Positions 55,522 through 64,000 are shown, counted from the first letter of the stretch. The stretch is DNA of 64,000 nt from Burkholderia cepacia (GCF_029962485.1 NZ_CP073637.1:2418001-2482000), one strand, 5' to 3'. Numbers and translations: made by a program. Notes: generated from the sequence alone by a model not told the origin.

Positions 55522-55656
55522 GGAGAATCGGCGGGAAAGCGATGGAATGCCCGGGAAGATAGCAGACTCGCGGCGCCACGCGCGAAACGCCGTGATGCGG
55601 CATGGCCGGGCAGCGGCTGCACGCGCCGCCATGCGCATGGCCGCCGTGCCGTTTGC

Positions 55657-56529
55657 TCAGCGCTGCGGCCGCGCGGCGAATGCCGCCGGCAGCACGACGT
55701 TCATCAGGTGATCGGCGCGCGACAGCAGATCGGTCACGCGCTCGTCGAGCCCGCGCAATTGCGCGGGTTGCATGCGGATCTGCTGCACCGCCTGCCCGAC
55801 GATGTTGCGACGGTCGAACAGCGTGCGCTCGACGCCGGCGTCGTCCGGTGCGCGCACGACGTCCGACACCGCGCTCAGCGCCGCAAGCACGACCACGAGG
55901 TTTTCTTCCGCATGGCGGACCTTCGCGGCGAGTTCCTCGGTGCGGCGCGGGAAGAAGCCGAGCGACTGCTTGAGCGCACCGAGCGCCGCGCGGTAGTCGA
56001 CCTGCCCCGACGCCGCGCCGAACCAGCGGTCGAACATGCCGGCCTTGCGCGTCGCCTGTGCGAGCATCCCGGCCATCATGTCGGCCGCGCCAAGTTCGTT
56101 GAATTCGCGCGTCGTCGCCGCGACGGCTTCGACGAGATTGCCGGCCGTCTCCAGCGCGCCGTCGCCGATCGTCGCGACCGTCGCGAGCTTCAACGGCAGC
56201 AGTTGCCGGATGTGCCGCTCGATGCGCGGCGCGTAGTCGGGATAGAGATTCGGGAAGCTGGCCTGCGCGGCGCGGAAGCAGGCCTCGAGCTGCGGATGGT
56301 TCGATTCGCCGAACAGCGCGCGGCCGACCGCTTCGGCCGGCGCCGCGCGCGCGGCTTGATCGGACGCCGGTGCCGGCCCGAAGTCGAGCGCCTGCGGCGC
56401 CGGCCGCTCGGACGCACGCGCGACCGGTGCACCGGCCGCGGGCGGTGCGTCGAACGCAAGACGCCCGGGCGTGCGCTCGGGCGTCGTATCGAACTCGAGC
56501 TGCTTCGGCTCGTCGGACGGATTCGTCAT
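55657..56529 (-). CDS. Unknown protein linked to the tellurite/TerD block
   Basis: 290 residues; I do not recognise a named family. The first 95 residues are Pro/Ala-rich and likely disordered; residues about 95-285 are mainly helical and amphipathic, with ERHIRQLLPLKLATVATIG, AAATTREFNELGAADMMAG and RRNIVGQAVQQIRMQPAQ segments, and no signal peptide or membrane helix. It lies 51 bp after terD on the same strand and is the last gene of the TelA-VWA-DUF475-TerD series, so a part in the same stress response is likely. Its pattern is compatible with a helical scaffold like TelA, but this is inference. Confidence 0.75.
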   Translation of the reverse strand: MTNPSDEPKQLEFDTTPERTPGRLAFDAPPAAGAPVARASERPAPQALDFGPAPASDQAARAAPAEAVGRALFGESNHPQLEACFRAAQASFPNLYPDYAPRIERHIRQLLPLKLATVATIGDGALETAGNLVEAVAATTREFNELGAADMMAGMLAQATRKAGMFDRWFGAASGQVDYRAALGALKQSLGFFPRRTEELAAKVRHAEENLVVVLAALSAVSDVVRAPDDAGVERTLFDRRNIVGQAVQQIRMQPAQLRGLDERVTDLLSRADHLMNVVLPAAFAARPQR

Positions 56530-56580
56530 TGCCGCTTCCTGCCCGGCGCGGCGGTGTTCCGCACGCCGGGCTGCCGCCAG

Positions 56581-57237
56581 TCAGACCGCGCCGCCGTACG
56601 CGCGCACGAAATCGCCGAGGCCACGGTTGTAGCCGGCACCGACCGCCTTGAACATGAAATGGCCGTCGCGGCGATAGAAGCTGCCGACCTGCACCGACGT
56701 CTCCATCGAGAAGTCTTCCTCGAGCGCGTACTTCGCGATCACCGCGCCCGTCACCTCGTCGGCAATCTGGATGTAGCTGTTGCGCACCTGCCCGAAATTC
56801 TGGCGACGCGCTTCAGCCTGGTCGATCGTCACGACCACCGAGATTTCCTCGATGTCGGCCGCGAGCTTCGTCACGTCGATGAAGATCACTTCGTCGTCGC
56901 CTTCGCCGCTGCCCGTGCGGTTGTCACCGCTATGCACGACGCCCAGGCACTTCGACGCAGGCATTCCGCGCTTCGGGAAATCGTCGCCCGGCTGGATGAA
57001 GGTGTCCTTGCGCTCCATCGTGCGCACTTCGCTGTTGTAGAACACGAAGTGCTGATCCGAGATCAGCCTCGGATTGCTCTGCGCGTCGTACTTGCACAGG
57101 AACACCGACACGTCGAGATCGAAGTCCGTGCCCGTGTCCGTCGCGTTCGCGTCCCAACCGAGACCGATGCGGAATTTCTGCGTGCCGGGCGCTTCCTTCG
57201 ACAGGTTGACGCGACCGCCTTTCGACAAATTGATCAT
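56581..57237 (-). CDS. terD: TerD family protein
   Basis: 218 residues. The opening MINLSKGGRVNLSKEAPG, then GLGWDANATDTGTDFDLDVSVF, the GEGDDEVIFIDVTKLAADI strand and RNSYIQIADE are typical of TerD/TerE/CABP1 proteins, which bind calcium through acidic loops. They occur in tellurite-resistance, phage-defence and general stress operons; the precise biochemical role is not settled. AGAGG precedes the ATG at 57237. It lies between the DUF475 membrane protein and the unknown 290-residue protein. Confidence 0.93.
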   Translation of the reverse strand: MINLSKGGRVNLSKEAPGTQKFRIGLGWDANATDTGTDFDLDVSVFLCKYDAQSNPRLISDQHFVFYNSEVRTMERKDTFIQPGDDFPKRGMPASKCLGVVHSGDNRTGSGEGDDEVIFIDVTKLAADIEEISVVVTIDQAEARRQNFGQVRNSYIQIADEVTGAVIAKYALEEDFSMETSVQVGSFYRRDGHFMFKAVGAGYNRGLGDFVRAYGGAV

Positions 57238-57328
57238 CTGAACCTCTTCTGCTGGAACCGCCGTTGCGCCGGCGGCGATGCCGGGCCGCACGGCGCGGCC
57301 CTTCGTTGATGGTTTTCGTGACGCGCGC

Positions 57329-58345
57329 TTATTCGCCCGCCACCGCGGTGCGGTCTTCCCTGCGCTGCACAATGATCGACGACCACACGGCCGCGGCGAT
57401 CATCGCCGCGCCGATCAGGCCGGTGACGACCTCGGGTACCTCGAACTTCACGCCGAGGAACATGATCGTTGCGAGCGCACCGATCGCCCAGAACGCACCG
57501 TGCTCGAGAAAGCGGTACTGCGCGAGCGTGCCCTTCTTCAGCAGCACGAGCGTCATCTCCCGGATGTAGGCCGCGCCGACGCCGAGGCCGAGCGCGATCA
57601 GGAAGATGTTGTTCGACAGTGCGAATGCGCCGATCACGCCGTCGAAGCTGAACGACGAATCGAGCACTTCGAGATACATGAAACCCGCGACGCCTTCGCG
57701 CACCACGCGTGTGCCCGTCTCGCCGCCGCCGACCAAGTCGCCCACGCCGTGCGCGATCACGAAGCCGATCACGCCGAACGCGCCCGCGAGCAGGAAGCTG
57801 ACCTGCTCGGCTGCCGGCACGTAGAACGACGCGACGATCACGATCGCGAGCGTCAGCGCCACTTCGAGCGCGGTGATGCGGCCGAGATGGCGCATCGGGC
57901 CTTCGAGGAAGCCGATCCAGTGCTCGTCCTTCTCGGTGTCGAGCATGAACTTGAAGAACACCATCAGCAGGAACGCGCCGCCGAACGCCGACACCTCATG
58001 ATGCGCGGACGTCAGCACGGCCGCGTACTTCTCGGGCGACTCGATCGCGAGCGTCAGCGCATCCCACAGGCCGATGTGGCCGATCACCGCGACGATCAGC
58101 AGCGGGAACACGAGCCGCATGCCGAACACCGCGACCGGCAGGCCGAACACCATGAAGCGGTTGCGCCACTTCTCCGACCAGTTCTTCAGCACCGATGCGT
58201 TGACGACCGCGTTGTCGAGCGACAGCGAAATTTCGAGCACGCACAGGACCGCGACGATCAGCATGTCCTTCACGCCGCCGAGGAGATAGGCCGCGATCAG
58301 CGCGAGCACCGTGAGCGACAACGGGATCTTGAAGTCTTTCAACAT
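57329..58345 (-). CDS. DUF475 / TerC-like membrane protein
   Basis: 338 residues with eight to nine predicted membrane helices. The two TerC-type acidic motifs, VLEISLSLDNAVVNASV near residue 36 and VLDSSFSFDGVIGAFALSNN near residue 230, are both present and place it in the DUF475 branch of the TerC superfamily. TerC-like proteins are thought to move metal ions such as manganese and to act with TerD proteins at the membrane. It lies between the VWA gene (43-bp gap) and terD (91-bp gap). Confidence 0.92.
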   Translation of the reverse strand: MLKDFKIPLSLTVLALIAAYLLGGVKDMLIVAVLCVLEISLSLDNAVVNASVLKNWSEKWRNRFMVFGLPVAVFGMRLVFPLLIVAVIGHIGLWDALTLAIESPEKYAAVLTSAHHEVSAFGGAFLLMVFFKFMLDTEKDEHWIGFLEGPMRHLGRITALEVALTLAIVIVASFYVPAAEQVSFLLAGAFGVIGFVIAHGVGDLVGGGETGTRVVREGVAGFMYLEVLDSSFSFDGVIGAFALSNNIFLIALGLGVGAAYIREMTLVLLKKGTLAQYRFLEHGAFWAIGALATIMFLGVKFEVPEVVTGLIGAAMIAAAVWSSIIVQRREDRTAVAGE

Positions 58346-58388
58346 GATGGGGTAATCGAGTTCAGAAAAATGGGCGTGCGGGCCGCGC

Positions 58389-59129
58389 TTACTTCGCGCG
58401 CACCCAGTCGCAGAATTCCTGCGTGATCAGCTGTTCGTAGATCTGTTCGTCGCTGATATTCAGCGATTCGAGATGCAGGAAGCCGACGTTCGGCATTTCG
58501 TCCGCGATTTCCGCGAGGAAGCCGAATTCGCTCGGATCGCCGACGCCGACGAGCGACCAGTACAGCGGGAAATGCTGCGACTCGGCCAGCAGCTGACGCA
58601 CGCGCTTGCGGTCGTTCTTCGGGTTCTGGCCGTCGGTGACGAACAGCACCCATGCGGGCAGATGGCCGTTCACCGGCGCGGAGGCGGCCTGCGCGGACGT
58701 GTCGTCCGCACTGCCGAACAGCCGGCTCAGAAAACCGCGCTTTGCTTCGCGCTTCGGCTCCGGCGCACGGAAGAAGAAGTCGACGATGTCGTTCATCACC
58801 GGCGCGTACTGCGTGCCGCCCCACTTCTCGATCCGTGCCTCGAGCACGTGATCGGAGATGTACGAGCCGTAGTTGTCCGGCGTCGCGGTCGGCAGGCGGT
58901 CGTAGCCTTCGGTGAAGGTCCACGTGTCGACTTCGCCGTTGTCGTCGAACTTCAGCGCGATGCCGAGGATCCGGTCGTGCGTCTCCTGGATCACGCCCGA
59001 CTGGTACAGCGGCTTCGCGGAACCCGAGATGTCGAGCGCCGCGCCGACACGCACGACGGGCGGCTTCAGGATCTGGCGTTTTTCGAGGACGATCGCGACC
59101 TTCGCCGCGCGTTTCTCAAGCGTAATCAT
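58389..59129 (-). CDS. VWA domain protein (TerF/TerY-like)
   Basis: 246 residues forming one von Willebrand A domain. RVGAALDISGSAKPLY holds the MIDAS DxSxS motif (D33, S35, S37); later parts include WGGTQYAPVMNDIVDFF (MIDAS Thr) and AWVLFVTDGQNPKNDRKRV (MIDAS Asp). The form matches the vWA domain found at the C-terminus of TerF and in VWA genes of tellurite operons, where it probably mediates metal-dependent protein contacts. It starts 20 bp after telA, so the two are co-transcribed. Confidence 0.9.
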   Translation of the reverse strand: MITLEKRAAKVAIVLEKRQILKPPVVRVGAALDISGSAKPLYQSGVIQETHDRILGIALKFDDNGEVDTWTFTEGYDRLPTATPDNYGSYISDHVLEARIEKWGGTQYAPVMNDIVDFFFRAPEPKREAKRGFLSRLFGSADDTSAQAASAPVNGHLPAWVLFVTDGQNPKNDRKRVRQLLAESQHFPLYWSLVGVGDPSEFGFLAEIADEMPNVGFLHLESLNISDEQIYEQLITQEFCDWVRAK

Positions 59130-59149
59130 GCGGTGTTCTCTCAGTTCTC

Positions 59150-60247
59150 TCAGTTGTGCTTCGGAGCGAATCGGGTGATCAGGTCCTGTTCGAGCTGGCG
59201 CAGGCGCGGCGCGTCCTGCTCGCGCTGGCACTTGCCGTCGGCGATGATCTGCGTGATGTCGTCGAACGCACCGAACAGCTGCTGCTGCGCGTATTCGAAC
59301 GTATCGGTCGAGATCACCGGACGCTGGCCGAGCTTCGCGACTTCCTGCGCGTTCTGGCGGTTCAGGTCGGCCTGCGCGCGGATCGCCTCGTCGGCCGCGT
59401 CGTACGTCGCGTTCGCGAGCGCCGCCGCGCGCTTCGTGCTGAGCTGCTCGAGGTAGAGCGCGAACGCGTTGGTCCACGCGGGGATCAGCACGGTCTTGAT
59501 CGTCATGAACTTCGATGTCAGCGTGCGTTTCTGGTCCTGCTCCATCCGGATCTGCGGCGCGAGCTGCTTCGACATCAGCATTGCGCGATCGAGGTCGTCG
59601 AGCTTGCTTTCGAGCGCGTCGACCTTGCGCTTCACGTCGAGCAGGCGCTGCGCGGCGAACGCATCGTCCGCCGGCTGCTGGCCGGCCGCCAGATGCGCGC
59701 GCAGCGTCGCGAGCGCCGTTTCGCCGTGCGCCTTCGACTGTGCGAGCTCCTGGTGCAGCGCGTAGTTGTCGTTGTACATCCGTTCGAGCTCGTCGATGCC
59801 GGCCTTCTGCCGCTGCGCATGGTTTTCGAGCTCGACGACGAGCGTATCCATCCGCTTGCTCACCGACTCGTATTGCGACAGCAGCTTCTCCTTGGTCGAG
59901 CGGAACAGCCGCGTGACCTGCGTGAGCAGCCCGCCCTTGTCTGCGCCGCGCGGGTCAAGCCCCTTCGCGGTCGCGATCAGTTCGTTGAGCTTGTCGCCGA
60001 ACTGGTCGGCATCCGACGCGCGAACGCTCGCGAGAATCTGCTGGGAGAAGGCCGCGATCCGCGTGCCCTGCGTCGCGCCGAGCTGATCGATCTCGTCGAC
60101 GGTGATCAGGCGCGCATGCTCCGTCGGCTGTGCGCCCGGCACGACGACGTTGGCGACGGCGGCAGGCATTGCGACGGGTGACAAAGACGGGGTGGAAGGA
60201 CGGACGCTTACCGCATCGGATTTCTTGTCATCGAATAGCGGCTTCAT
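59150..60247 (-). CDS. telA: Toxic anion resistance protein TelA
   Basis: 365 residues of the TelA/KlaA family (PF05816). LEKMYNDNY-like features appear as ELERMYNDNYALHQEL, with SKQLAPQIRMEQDQKRTLTSKF and TLIPAWTNAFALYLEQ-type helices (VLIPAWTNAFALYLEQL). The protein is mainly helical, with coiled-coil segments and no membrane span. TelA was named for tellurite resistance, but chromosomal members often take part in cell-envelope stress. It is the first gene of the tel/ter block; its promoter must lie in the AT-rich region upstream. Confidence 0.93.
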   Translation of the reverse strand: MKPLFDDKKSDAVSVRPSTPSLSPVAMPAAVANVVVPGAQPTEHARLITVDEIDQLGATQGTRIAAFSQQILASVRASDADQFGDKLNELIATAKGLDPRGADKGGLLTQVTRLFRSTKEKLLSQYESVSKRMDTLVVELENHAQRQKAGIDELERMYNDNYALHQELAQSKAHGETALATLRAHLAAGQQPADDAFAAQRLLDVKRKVDALESKLDDLDRAMLMSKQLAPQIRMEQDQKRTLTSKFMTIKTVLIPAWTNAFALYLEQLSTKRAAALANATYDAADEAIRAQADLNRQNAQEVAKLGQRPVISTDTFEYAQQQLFGAFDDITQIIADGKCQREQDAPRLRQLEQDLITRFAPKHN

Positions 60248-60678
60248 GTGGCTACCACGTTTCCTTTTCTGCTTTTTGCTACGTGTTGTCGTCGTGCGCG
60301 CAAGGCGCGCATCCGCGATTGCCGTCGTGCTCTCTCACGGGCGGCAGACGGACAATAAATGGCGACGGTGCGGCGCGTCAAGCGATGTCAATCTTTCAAT
60401 AACCATACGCTTCGTAATATATTCGACAAAAATCTCGGCGATGCTTCTTGTGACCTCGAGGCCAATGCCTTGATGGAGCGAGAATCCGGATTTCTCGCGA
60501 AGTGTCGGCAACGAAAAACAGAAAGTATTTTGAAAGATTGCGCCTCTCACCATTCCGCAGATAATTACATGTTGATTAACGCCGAGAGGACGTTGTCGCC
60601 ACGCACGGCCGGCGGTGAATCCGCCGATGCCTGCCGTGCGCACATGCGATGTATTGCGGCAGTCGCCTGCGCCAGGTC
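60248..60678. other. Intergenic region upstream of telA
   Basis: No gene is supported in these 431 bases. The centre (about 60390-60600) is clearly richer in A and T than the surrounding sequence and probably contains the promoter of the tel/ter block. It also marks the border with the lower-GC type VI accessory cluster. Short open frames on both strands have no recognisable domain. Confidence 0.6.
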
Positions 60679-62019
60679 CTACTCCGAATAACCTTGCGAC
60701 GCTGGACGCGCATCGTGACGGCGACCCCACCACGGCAAGTACGCGTTGTTTCCACCGCGTGCCCGGAACCAGTCCTTGCTGGCGTCGATCGGTGTCAGCT
60801 TCGACGGCGCAACGACGACCACTGCAGTCGGATGCTCGGTGTCAGTCGTTCCCGCCACGAGCACGTTTCCACCGAGGTGATTCGCGCGGCCGATCGCGAG
60901 CGCCACGTTGGTCAAGGCTGCACCGGCCCCCATGTCACCGAGTAACGCCGCGGTGTTGAAGGTCTGTCCGCGAAGGTCGCTTTCCGGCAGGGCTTCCGCG
61001 AGTCCTTGCAAGAGGGGCGCAGCCCTTGCCGACGCGGCATCGCGACCCTTGCCTGCGTCATGAATGACGTAGTTCAGCGACGAGACGGTGACACCCGCAT
61101 TGCGTGCCGCCGCATCGATAATCGTCGATCTCCATGCATGTGCCGCACGGTTTGCATCGGTGCTCCCGTCGAAATCCCGAAGGTCGCTCTGTGCGGCCTT
61201 GCCGATCCAGGCGAGCGGCTCACGGTCGGTCTTCAAGCCCGGACCAGCGAGAAACAGCACCACCATGTTTTCGTTGATCTGTTCGTCTTGCGGCGGGAAA
61301 CTGGGTGCGTCCCAGTTCATCACCCATGCGCTTTTGTCGGGGTGCGCAGCGAGATAGTCCAGCGCGGCGTTCAGCGACGTGAAGCCGGCGTTTCCCTGGC
61401 CCGACGTCACGCGCACATCGGGCGGCGTGTCACGGCTCCAAAGATTTTTTGCGGACGGGTTGCCGATTTCATACGCATTCACCATTTCGTCGCGCAAGAA
61501 CGCTCCGGCAGCGACCGGGTCGAGGCGGCCGGCGGGAAGTGCAAACTCGACACGTACCCCGGCCAGCTCGCGCCACTCTCTCTTGTGCTTCGAGCTGACA
61601 GTGTAAAAATAATCCGGGTTCATCACATAGCGCGTCCGAAACAACACAAGAAGTTCGCGAATATATTTCTTGTAGAAACCCACGAACGACTCGCGCCCCC
61701 ACCGCCCGTCCGCCACGATAGAGATCGGCTGCAACGTCGAGTATTTTTGGGGCTTTGTCCGCACCATATCGTCATTGCTGTTCGGCTTCACCAACCCGAG
61801 CGTCCACAGCAACTGCCACTCGGTCGGATAGTCGCGACGCTGCAACGGATTGAGCCATTCAAGTCCGACAACCTGGGCAACGAACGGCGCGGCGGACACA
61901 CCTTCGACAGATTGCGCCGGCGCGGCACTCGTCTCAGCCCGCAACGGCGAGCCCGACAAGAGGACGGCCATGACGAATGAGACGAGCCCAATGCGTCTTG
62001 CAAGAGTGATGCGATGCAT
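60679..62019 (-). CDS. Tla3-like (DUF2875) type VI secretion lipase-adaptor protein, copy 2
   Basis: 446 residues with a signal peptide (about 1-28, ending PLRA). The rest aligns residue for residue with the neighbouring copy at 62340-63821: VAQVVGLEWLNPLQRRDYPT, EWQLLWTLGLVKPN, YEIGNPSAKNLWSRDTPPDV and a nearly identical C-terminal 90 residues. This resembles the DUF2875 family, to which the Tla3 adaptor of Pseudomonas aeruginosa belongs; Tla3 helps load the lipase Tle3 on VgrG. The start at 62019 gives a signal peptide; longer forms would overlap the PAAR gene. Assignment is from remembered family similarity and context. Confidence 0.78.
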   Translation of the reverse strand: MHRITLARRIGLVSFVMAVLLSGSPLRAETSAAPAQSVEGVSAAPFVAQVVGLEWLNPLQRRDYPTEWQLLWTLGLVKPNSNDDMVRTKPQKYSTLQPISIVADGRWGRESFVGFYKKYIRELLVLFRTRYVMNPDYFYTVSSKHKREWRELAGVRVEFALPAGRLDPVAAGAFLRDEMVNAYEIGNPSAKNLWSRDTPPDVRVTSGQGNAGFTSLNAALDYLAAHPDKSAWVMNWDAPSFPPQDEQINENMVVLFLAGPGLKTDREPLAWIGKAAQSDLRDFDGSTDANRAAHAWRSTIIDAAARNAGVTVSSLNYVIHDAGKGRDAASARAAPLLQGLAEALPESDLRGQTFNTAALLGDMGAGAALTNVALAIGRANHLGGNVLVAGTTDTEHPTAVVVVAPSKLTPIDASKDWFRARGGNNAYLPWWGRRHDARPASQGYSE

Positions 62020-62066
62020 GGATATCCCCGGTCGACCCTGCCAACGACGACTACCGGTTCGGCAAT

Positions 62067-62330
62067 TCATTCCCGTCCGGACGTCGCCAGACTCGAAATC
62101 AGCGTCGCGCCACACGATGTCTTGTGACCATCGAATGCGGCGGGTTTTCCGTCGACGATGACCTGCGGATCGCCTTCGGCGATAAAGCAGGCCTGATGGC
62201 CCGCGATCGGGCAGACACACGTATCACCGAGTCGGGCGACCGGACGCCCCATCACCTCACTGACCGCGCTGCCGGTCACGACCTGACCGCCATGGCTCGT
62301 CGCATCACCGACTCGAATGATTCCGCGCAT
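62067..62330 (-). CDS. PAAR domain protein
   Basis: 87 residues, one PAAR domain. MRGIIRVGDATSHGGQVVTG at the start and later RLGDTCVCPIAGHQACFIAEGD, with His and Cys residues placed to bind the metal at the tip, and KPAAFDGHKTSCGATLI, are typical. PAAR proteins sharpen the VgrG spike of the type VI secretion system and carry effectors. It sits between two paralogous Tla3-like genes (9 bp after one, 47 bp before the other), so the three are one transcription unit. Confidence 0.93.
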   Translation of the reverse strand: MRGIIRVGDATSHGGQVVTGSAVSEVMGRPVARLGDTCVCPIAGHQACFIAEGDPQVIVDGKPAAFDGHKTSCGATLISSLATSGRE

Positions 62331-62339
62331 GCGTGCTCC

Positions 62340-63821
62340 TTATTCCGAATAGCCTTGCGATGCCGGACGCGCGTCGTGGCGACGGCCCCACCACGGCAAG
62401 TACGCGTTGTTTTCACCACGTGCGCGGAACCAGTCCTTGCCTGCGTCGATCGGCGTCAGCTTCGAAGGCGCAACGACGACCACTGCCGTCGGATGCTCGG
62501 TGTCGGTCGTTCCTGCGACAAGCACGTTGCCGCCGAGGTGATTCGCCCGGCCGATCGCCAGCGCCACATCGGTCAGCGCCGCGCCGGCTCCCATATCGCC
62601 GAGCAACGCCGACGTGTTGAAGGTCTGCGTACGGAAATCGTATTCCGGCAGCACCTCCGTTAGCGTCTGCGACAGCGAGGCAATCCGTGTCGATGCAGCA
62701 TCGCTGCCCTTGCCTGCGTCGTGCACGATGTAATTCACCGACGACACCGGCACGCCTGCATTGATCGCCGCTTTATCGATCGTCGACTTCCATGCCTGCA
62801 CAGCGCGGCTCGCACCTTGCTTCGCCTCGAAATCCTTGACGTTGCTTCGCGCTGCTTTGCCGATCCACGCAAGCGGCTCACGTTCGGTCTTCAGGTCGGG
62901 GCCTGCGAGGAACAGCACCACCATGTTCTCGTTGATTTGCCCGTCCTTCGGAGGGAAACTCGGTGCATCCCAGTTCATCACCCATACGCTCTTGTCCGGA
63001 TGGGATGCAAGATAGTCCAGAGCAGCGTTCAACGACGTAAAACCGGCATTCGCTTGACCCGACGTCACATGCACGTCGGGCGGCGTATCGCGGCTCCACA
63101 GATCCTTGGCCGAAGGGTTGCCGATCTCATACGCATTGACCATGTTGTCGCGCACATACGTCTTCGCACGCTCCGGATCCAGACGACCAGACGGGATCGC
63201 AAGCTCAACGCGGACACCGGCCAATTCACGCCATTTCCTTTTGTCGTCTGCCTTGACAGTGTAAAAATAATTGGAATTCGTCACGTAACGCGTGCGAAAC
63301 AGAACGAGCAGCTTATCGATGTATTTTTCATAAAACCCCTCGAATGACTCGCTACCCCACTGACCGTCCGCCACAATGGAAATCGGCTGTAGAGTCGAGT
63401 ACTTTTTCGGATTTGTCCGAACCATATCGTCGCCACCATTTGGCTTGACCAACCCAAGCGTCCACAGCAGTTGCCACTCTGTCGGATAGTCTCGTCTCTG
63501 CAGCGGGTTCATCCATTCGAGACCCACCACTTGCGCCACAAAAGGTCCGGACGCCTCCGCAGCCACGCCGGCATTCACCTTGCCGACGGATGAAGCGGCA
63601 ACCGCTTTCGGTGCCGACAGTGCCGTCGTCAACGCAAATGCTACGATTGCCAGCAGTCCCGGCAGCAATACTGTTCGCTTCATCAATTCTCCAAAATTTG
63701 ATAGCACGTTCGTCATATCGCCAGAGGCGATCGACAGCGCCAGCGAGACCGACGAGGCCAGGATCATCACAACGCAAGCAACTCCTGCACGGCGTGGCCA
63801 TGTGGCGATGACCGCGCTCAT
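62340..63821 (-). CDS. Tla3-like (DUF2875) type VI secretion lipase-adaptor protein, copy 1
   Basis: 493 residues. Unlike copy 2 it begins with two hydrophobic stretches (about 10-32 and 48-70), which suggests membrane anchoring. The core then matches copy 2 very closely (for example TLQPISIVADGQWGSESFEG and VVVVAPSKLTPIDAGKDWFR). The ATG at 63821 overlaps the stop of the gene above as ATGA, which fixes the start. In P. aeruginosa the Tla3 gene follows the lipase effector gene tle3; here the upstream partial gene occupies that place. Confidence 0.8.
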   Translation of the reverse strand: MSAVIATWPRRAGVACVVMILASSVSLALSIASGDMTNVLSNFGELMKRTVLLPGLLAIVAFALTTALSAPKAVAASSVGKVNAGVAAEASGPFVAQVVGLEWMNPLQRRDYPTEWQLLWTLGLVKPNGGDDMVRTNPKKYSTLQPISIVADGQWGSESFEGFYEKYIDKLLVLFRTRYVTNSNYFYTVKADDKRKWRELAGVRVELAIPSGRLDPERAKTYVRDNMVNAYEIGNPSAKDLWSRDTPPDVHVTSGQANAGFTSLNAALDYLASHPDKSVWVMNWDAPSFPPKDGQINENMVVLFLAGPDLKTEREPLAWIGKAARSNVKDFEAKQGASRAVQAWKSTIDKAAINAGVPVSSVNYIVHDAGKGSDAASTRIASLSQTLTEVLPEYDFRTQTFNTSALLGDMGAGAALTDVALAIGRANHLGGNVLVAGTTDTEHPTAVVVVAPSKLTPIDAGKDWFRARGENNAYLPWWGRRHDARPASQGYSE

Positions 63822-64000
63822 AGAATACTCCCGATCTTCATGAAGAATCCCCCATCGCGCTCATCATGTATTTTCGATGGCATTGCCGCGGCCTTGTCTA
63901 CCTTCACCCAATCCTGCAGAAATTTTTTTTCTAACTTTCCGAATGAAATGTACTCGGAGAATTTTCGACTCGGATTATCCTTATTCAATCCTTCAACAAA
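63818..64000 (-). CDS. 3' end of a type VI-linked gene, possibly a Tle3-like lipase
   Basis: An open frame enters from the window edge on the minus strand and stops at TGA 63820-63818, giving the last 60 residues of a protein. The tail is charged (SRKFSEYISFGKLEKKFLQD, later HDERDGGFFMKIGSIL) and has no recognised motif. The stop overlaps the start of Tla3-like copy 1 by ATGA. The lipase suggestion rests only on the gene order of known tle3-tla3 clusters. Confidence 0.6.
   Translation of the reverse strand, partial: FVEGLNKDNPSRKFSEYISFGKLEKKFLQDWVKVDKAAAMPSKIHDERDGGFFMKIGSIL

Noticed and set aside
60335..60733. 132-codon open frame across the telA upstream region
   Set aside because: It overlaps the end of the Tla3-like gene, has no recognised domain and runs through the AT-rich promoter region.

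Overview
The window is a gene-dense, very GC-rich stretch of proteobacterial chromosome. Gene content points to Burkholderia, most likely the Burkholderia cepacia complex: argA with hrpA, a Burkholderia-type trimeric porin, spuABC-like and hut operons, a tellurite/stress gene block and type VI secretion accessory genes. The exact species cannot be fixed from the sequence alone. GC at codon third positions is very high, so long open frames opposite real genes are common and have been discarded.

Layout. 1-2.9 kb: EI24-type membrane protein (cut by the window edge), sterol-desaturase-like hydroxylase and a secreted YVTN beta-propeller. 3-9 kb: hrpA (RNA helicase), divergent argA (arginine biosynthesis) and yggX, ended by a good terminator. 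9-15 kb: an MHS transporter, a class III CoA-transferase whose N-terminus is an 18-copy Asn-Ala-Thr tandem repeat, an acyl-CoA dehydrogenase and a LysR regulator. 15-20 kb: amino-acid permease, porin, RidA and aromatic aminotransferase, with a divergent Lrp/AsnC regulator; then tRNA-Val(CAC). 20-24 kb: putrescine catabolism (spuA, spuB, spuC). 24-32.6 kb: a complete histidine-utilisation operon hutH-C-U-D-I-F-G with a promoter that overlaps a HutC-type operator. 32.8-40 kb: amino-acid-binding protein, phosphopantetheinyl transferase, alpha/beta hydrolase, a six-copy 49-bp tandem repeat, LysR/MFS pair, a possible 40-residue membrane peptide and a DNA photolyase. 40-50 kb: small SRPBCC and SnoaL-like genes, then two divergent operons that together look like a dedicated sulfation module: DUF1214 protein, sulfotransferase, SDR and DHH phosphoesterase on one side; cysD and fused cysNC (PAPS synthesis) on the other; a LuxR-type regulator follows. 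50-55 kb: MFS/lactonase pair, AraC regulator and divergent fatty-acid desaturase, HAD phosphatase. 55-60 kb: tellurite/stress block (TelA, VWA protein, DUF475/TerC, TerD and an unknown protein). 60.7-64 kb: lower-GC type VI secretion accessory cluster with two paralogous Tla3-like proteins flanking a PAAR protein, and the 3' end of a further gene.

How the parts work together. The hut and spu operons feed histidine and putrescine into glutamate/GABA metabolism. The aminotransferase-RidA-porin-permease cluster is a plausible amino-acid uptake and deamination unit. The most interesting unit is the putative sulfation module: ATP sulfurylase plus APS kinase would make PAPS, the sulfotransferase would use it, and the DHH phosphoesterase could remove the by-product PAP. 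A 19-bp perfect inverted repeat sits in its divergent promoter region and a partial copy lies upstream of the nearby SRPBCC gene. The acceptor substrate cannot be read from the sequence.
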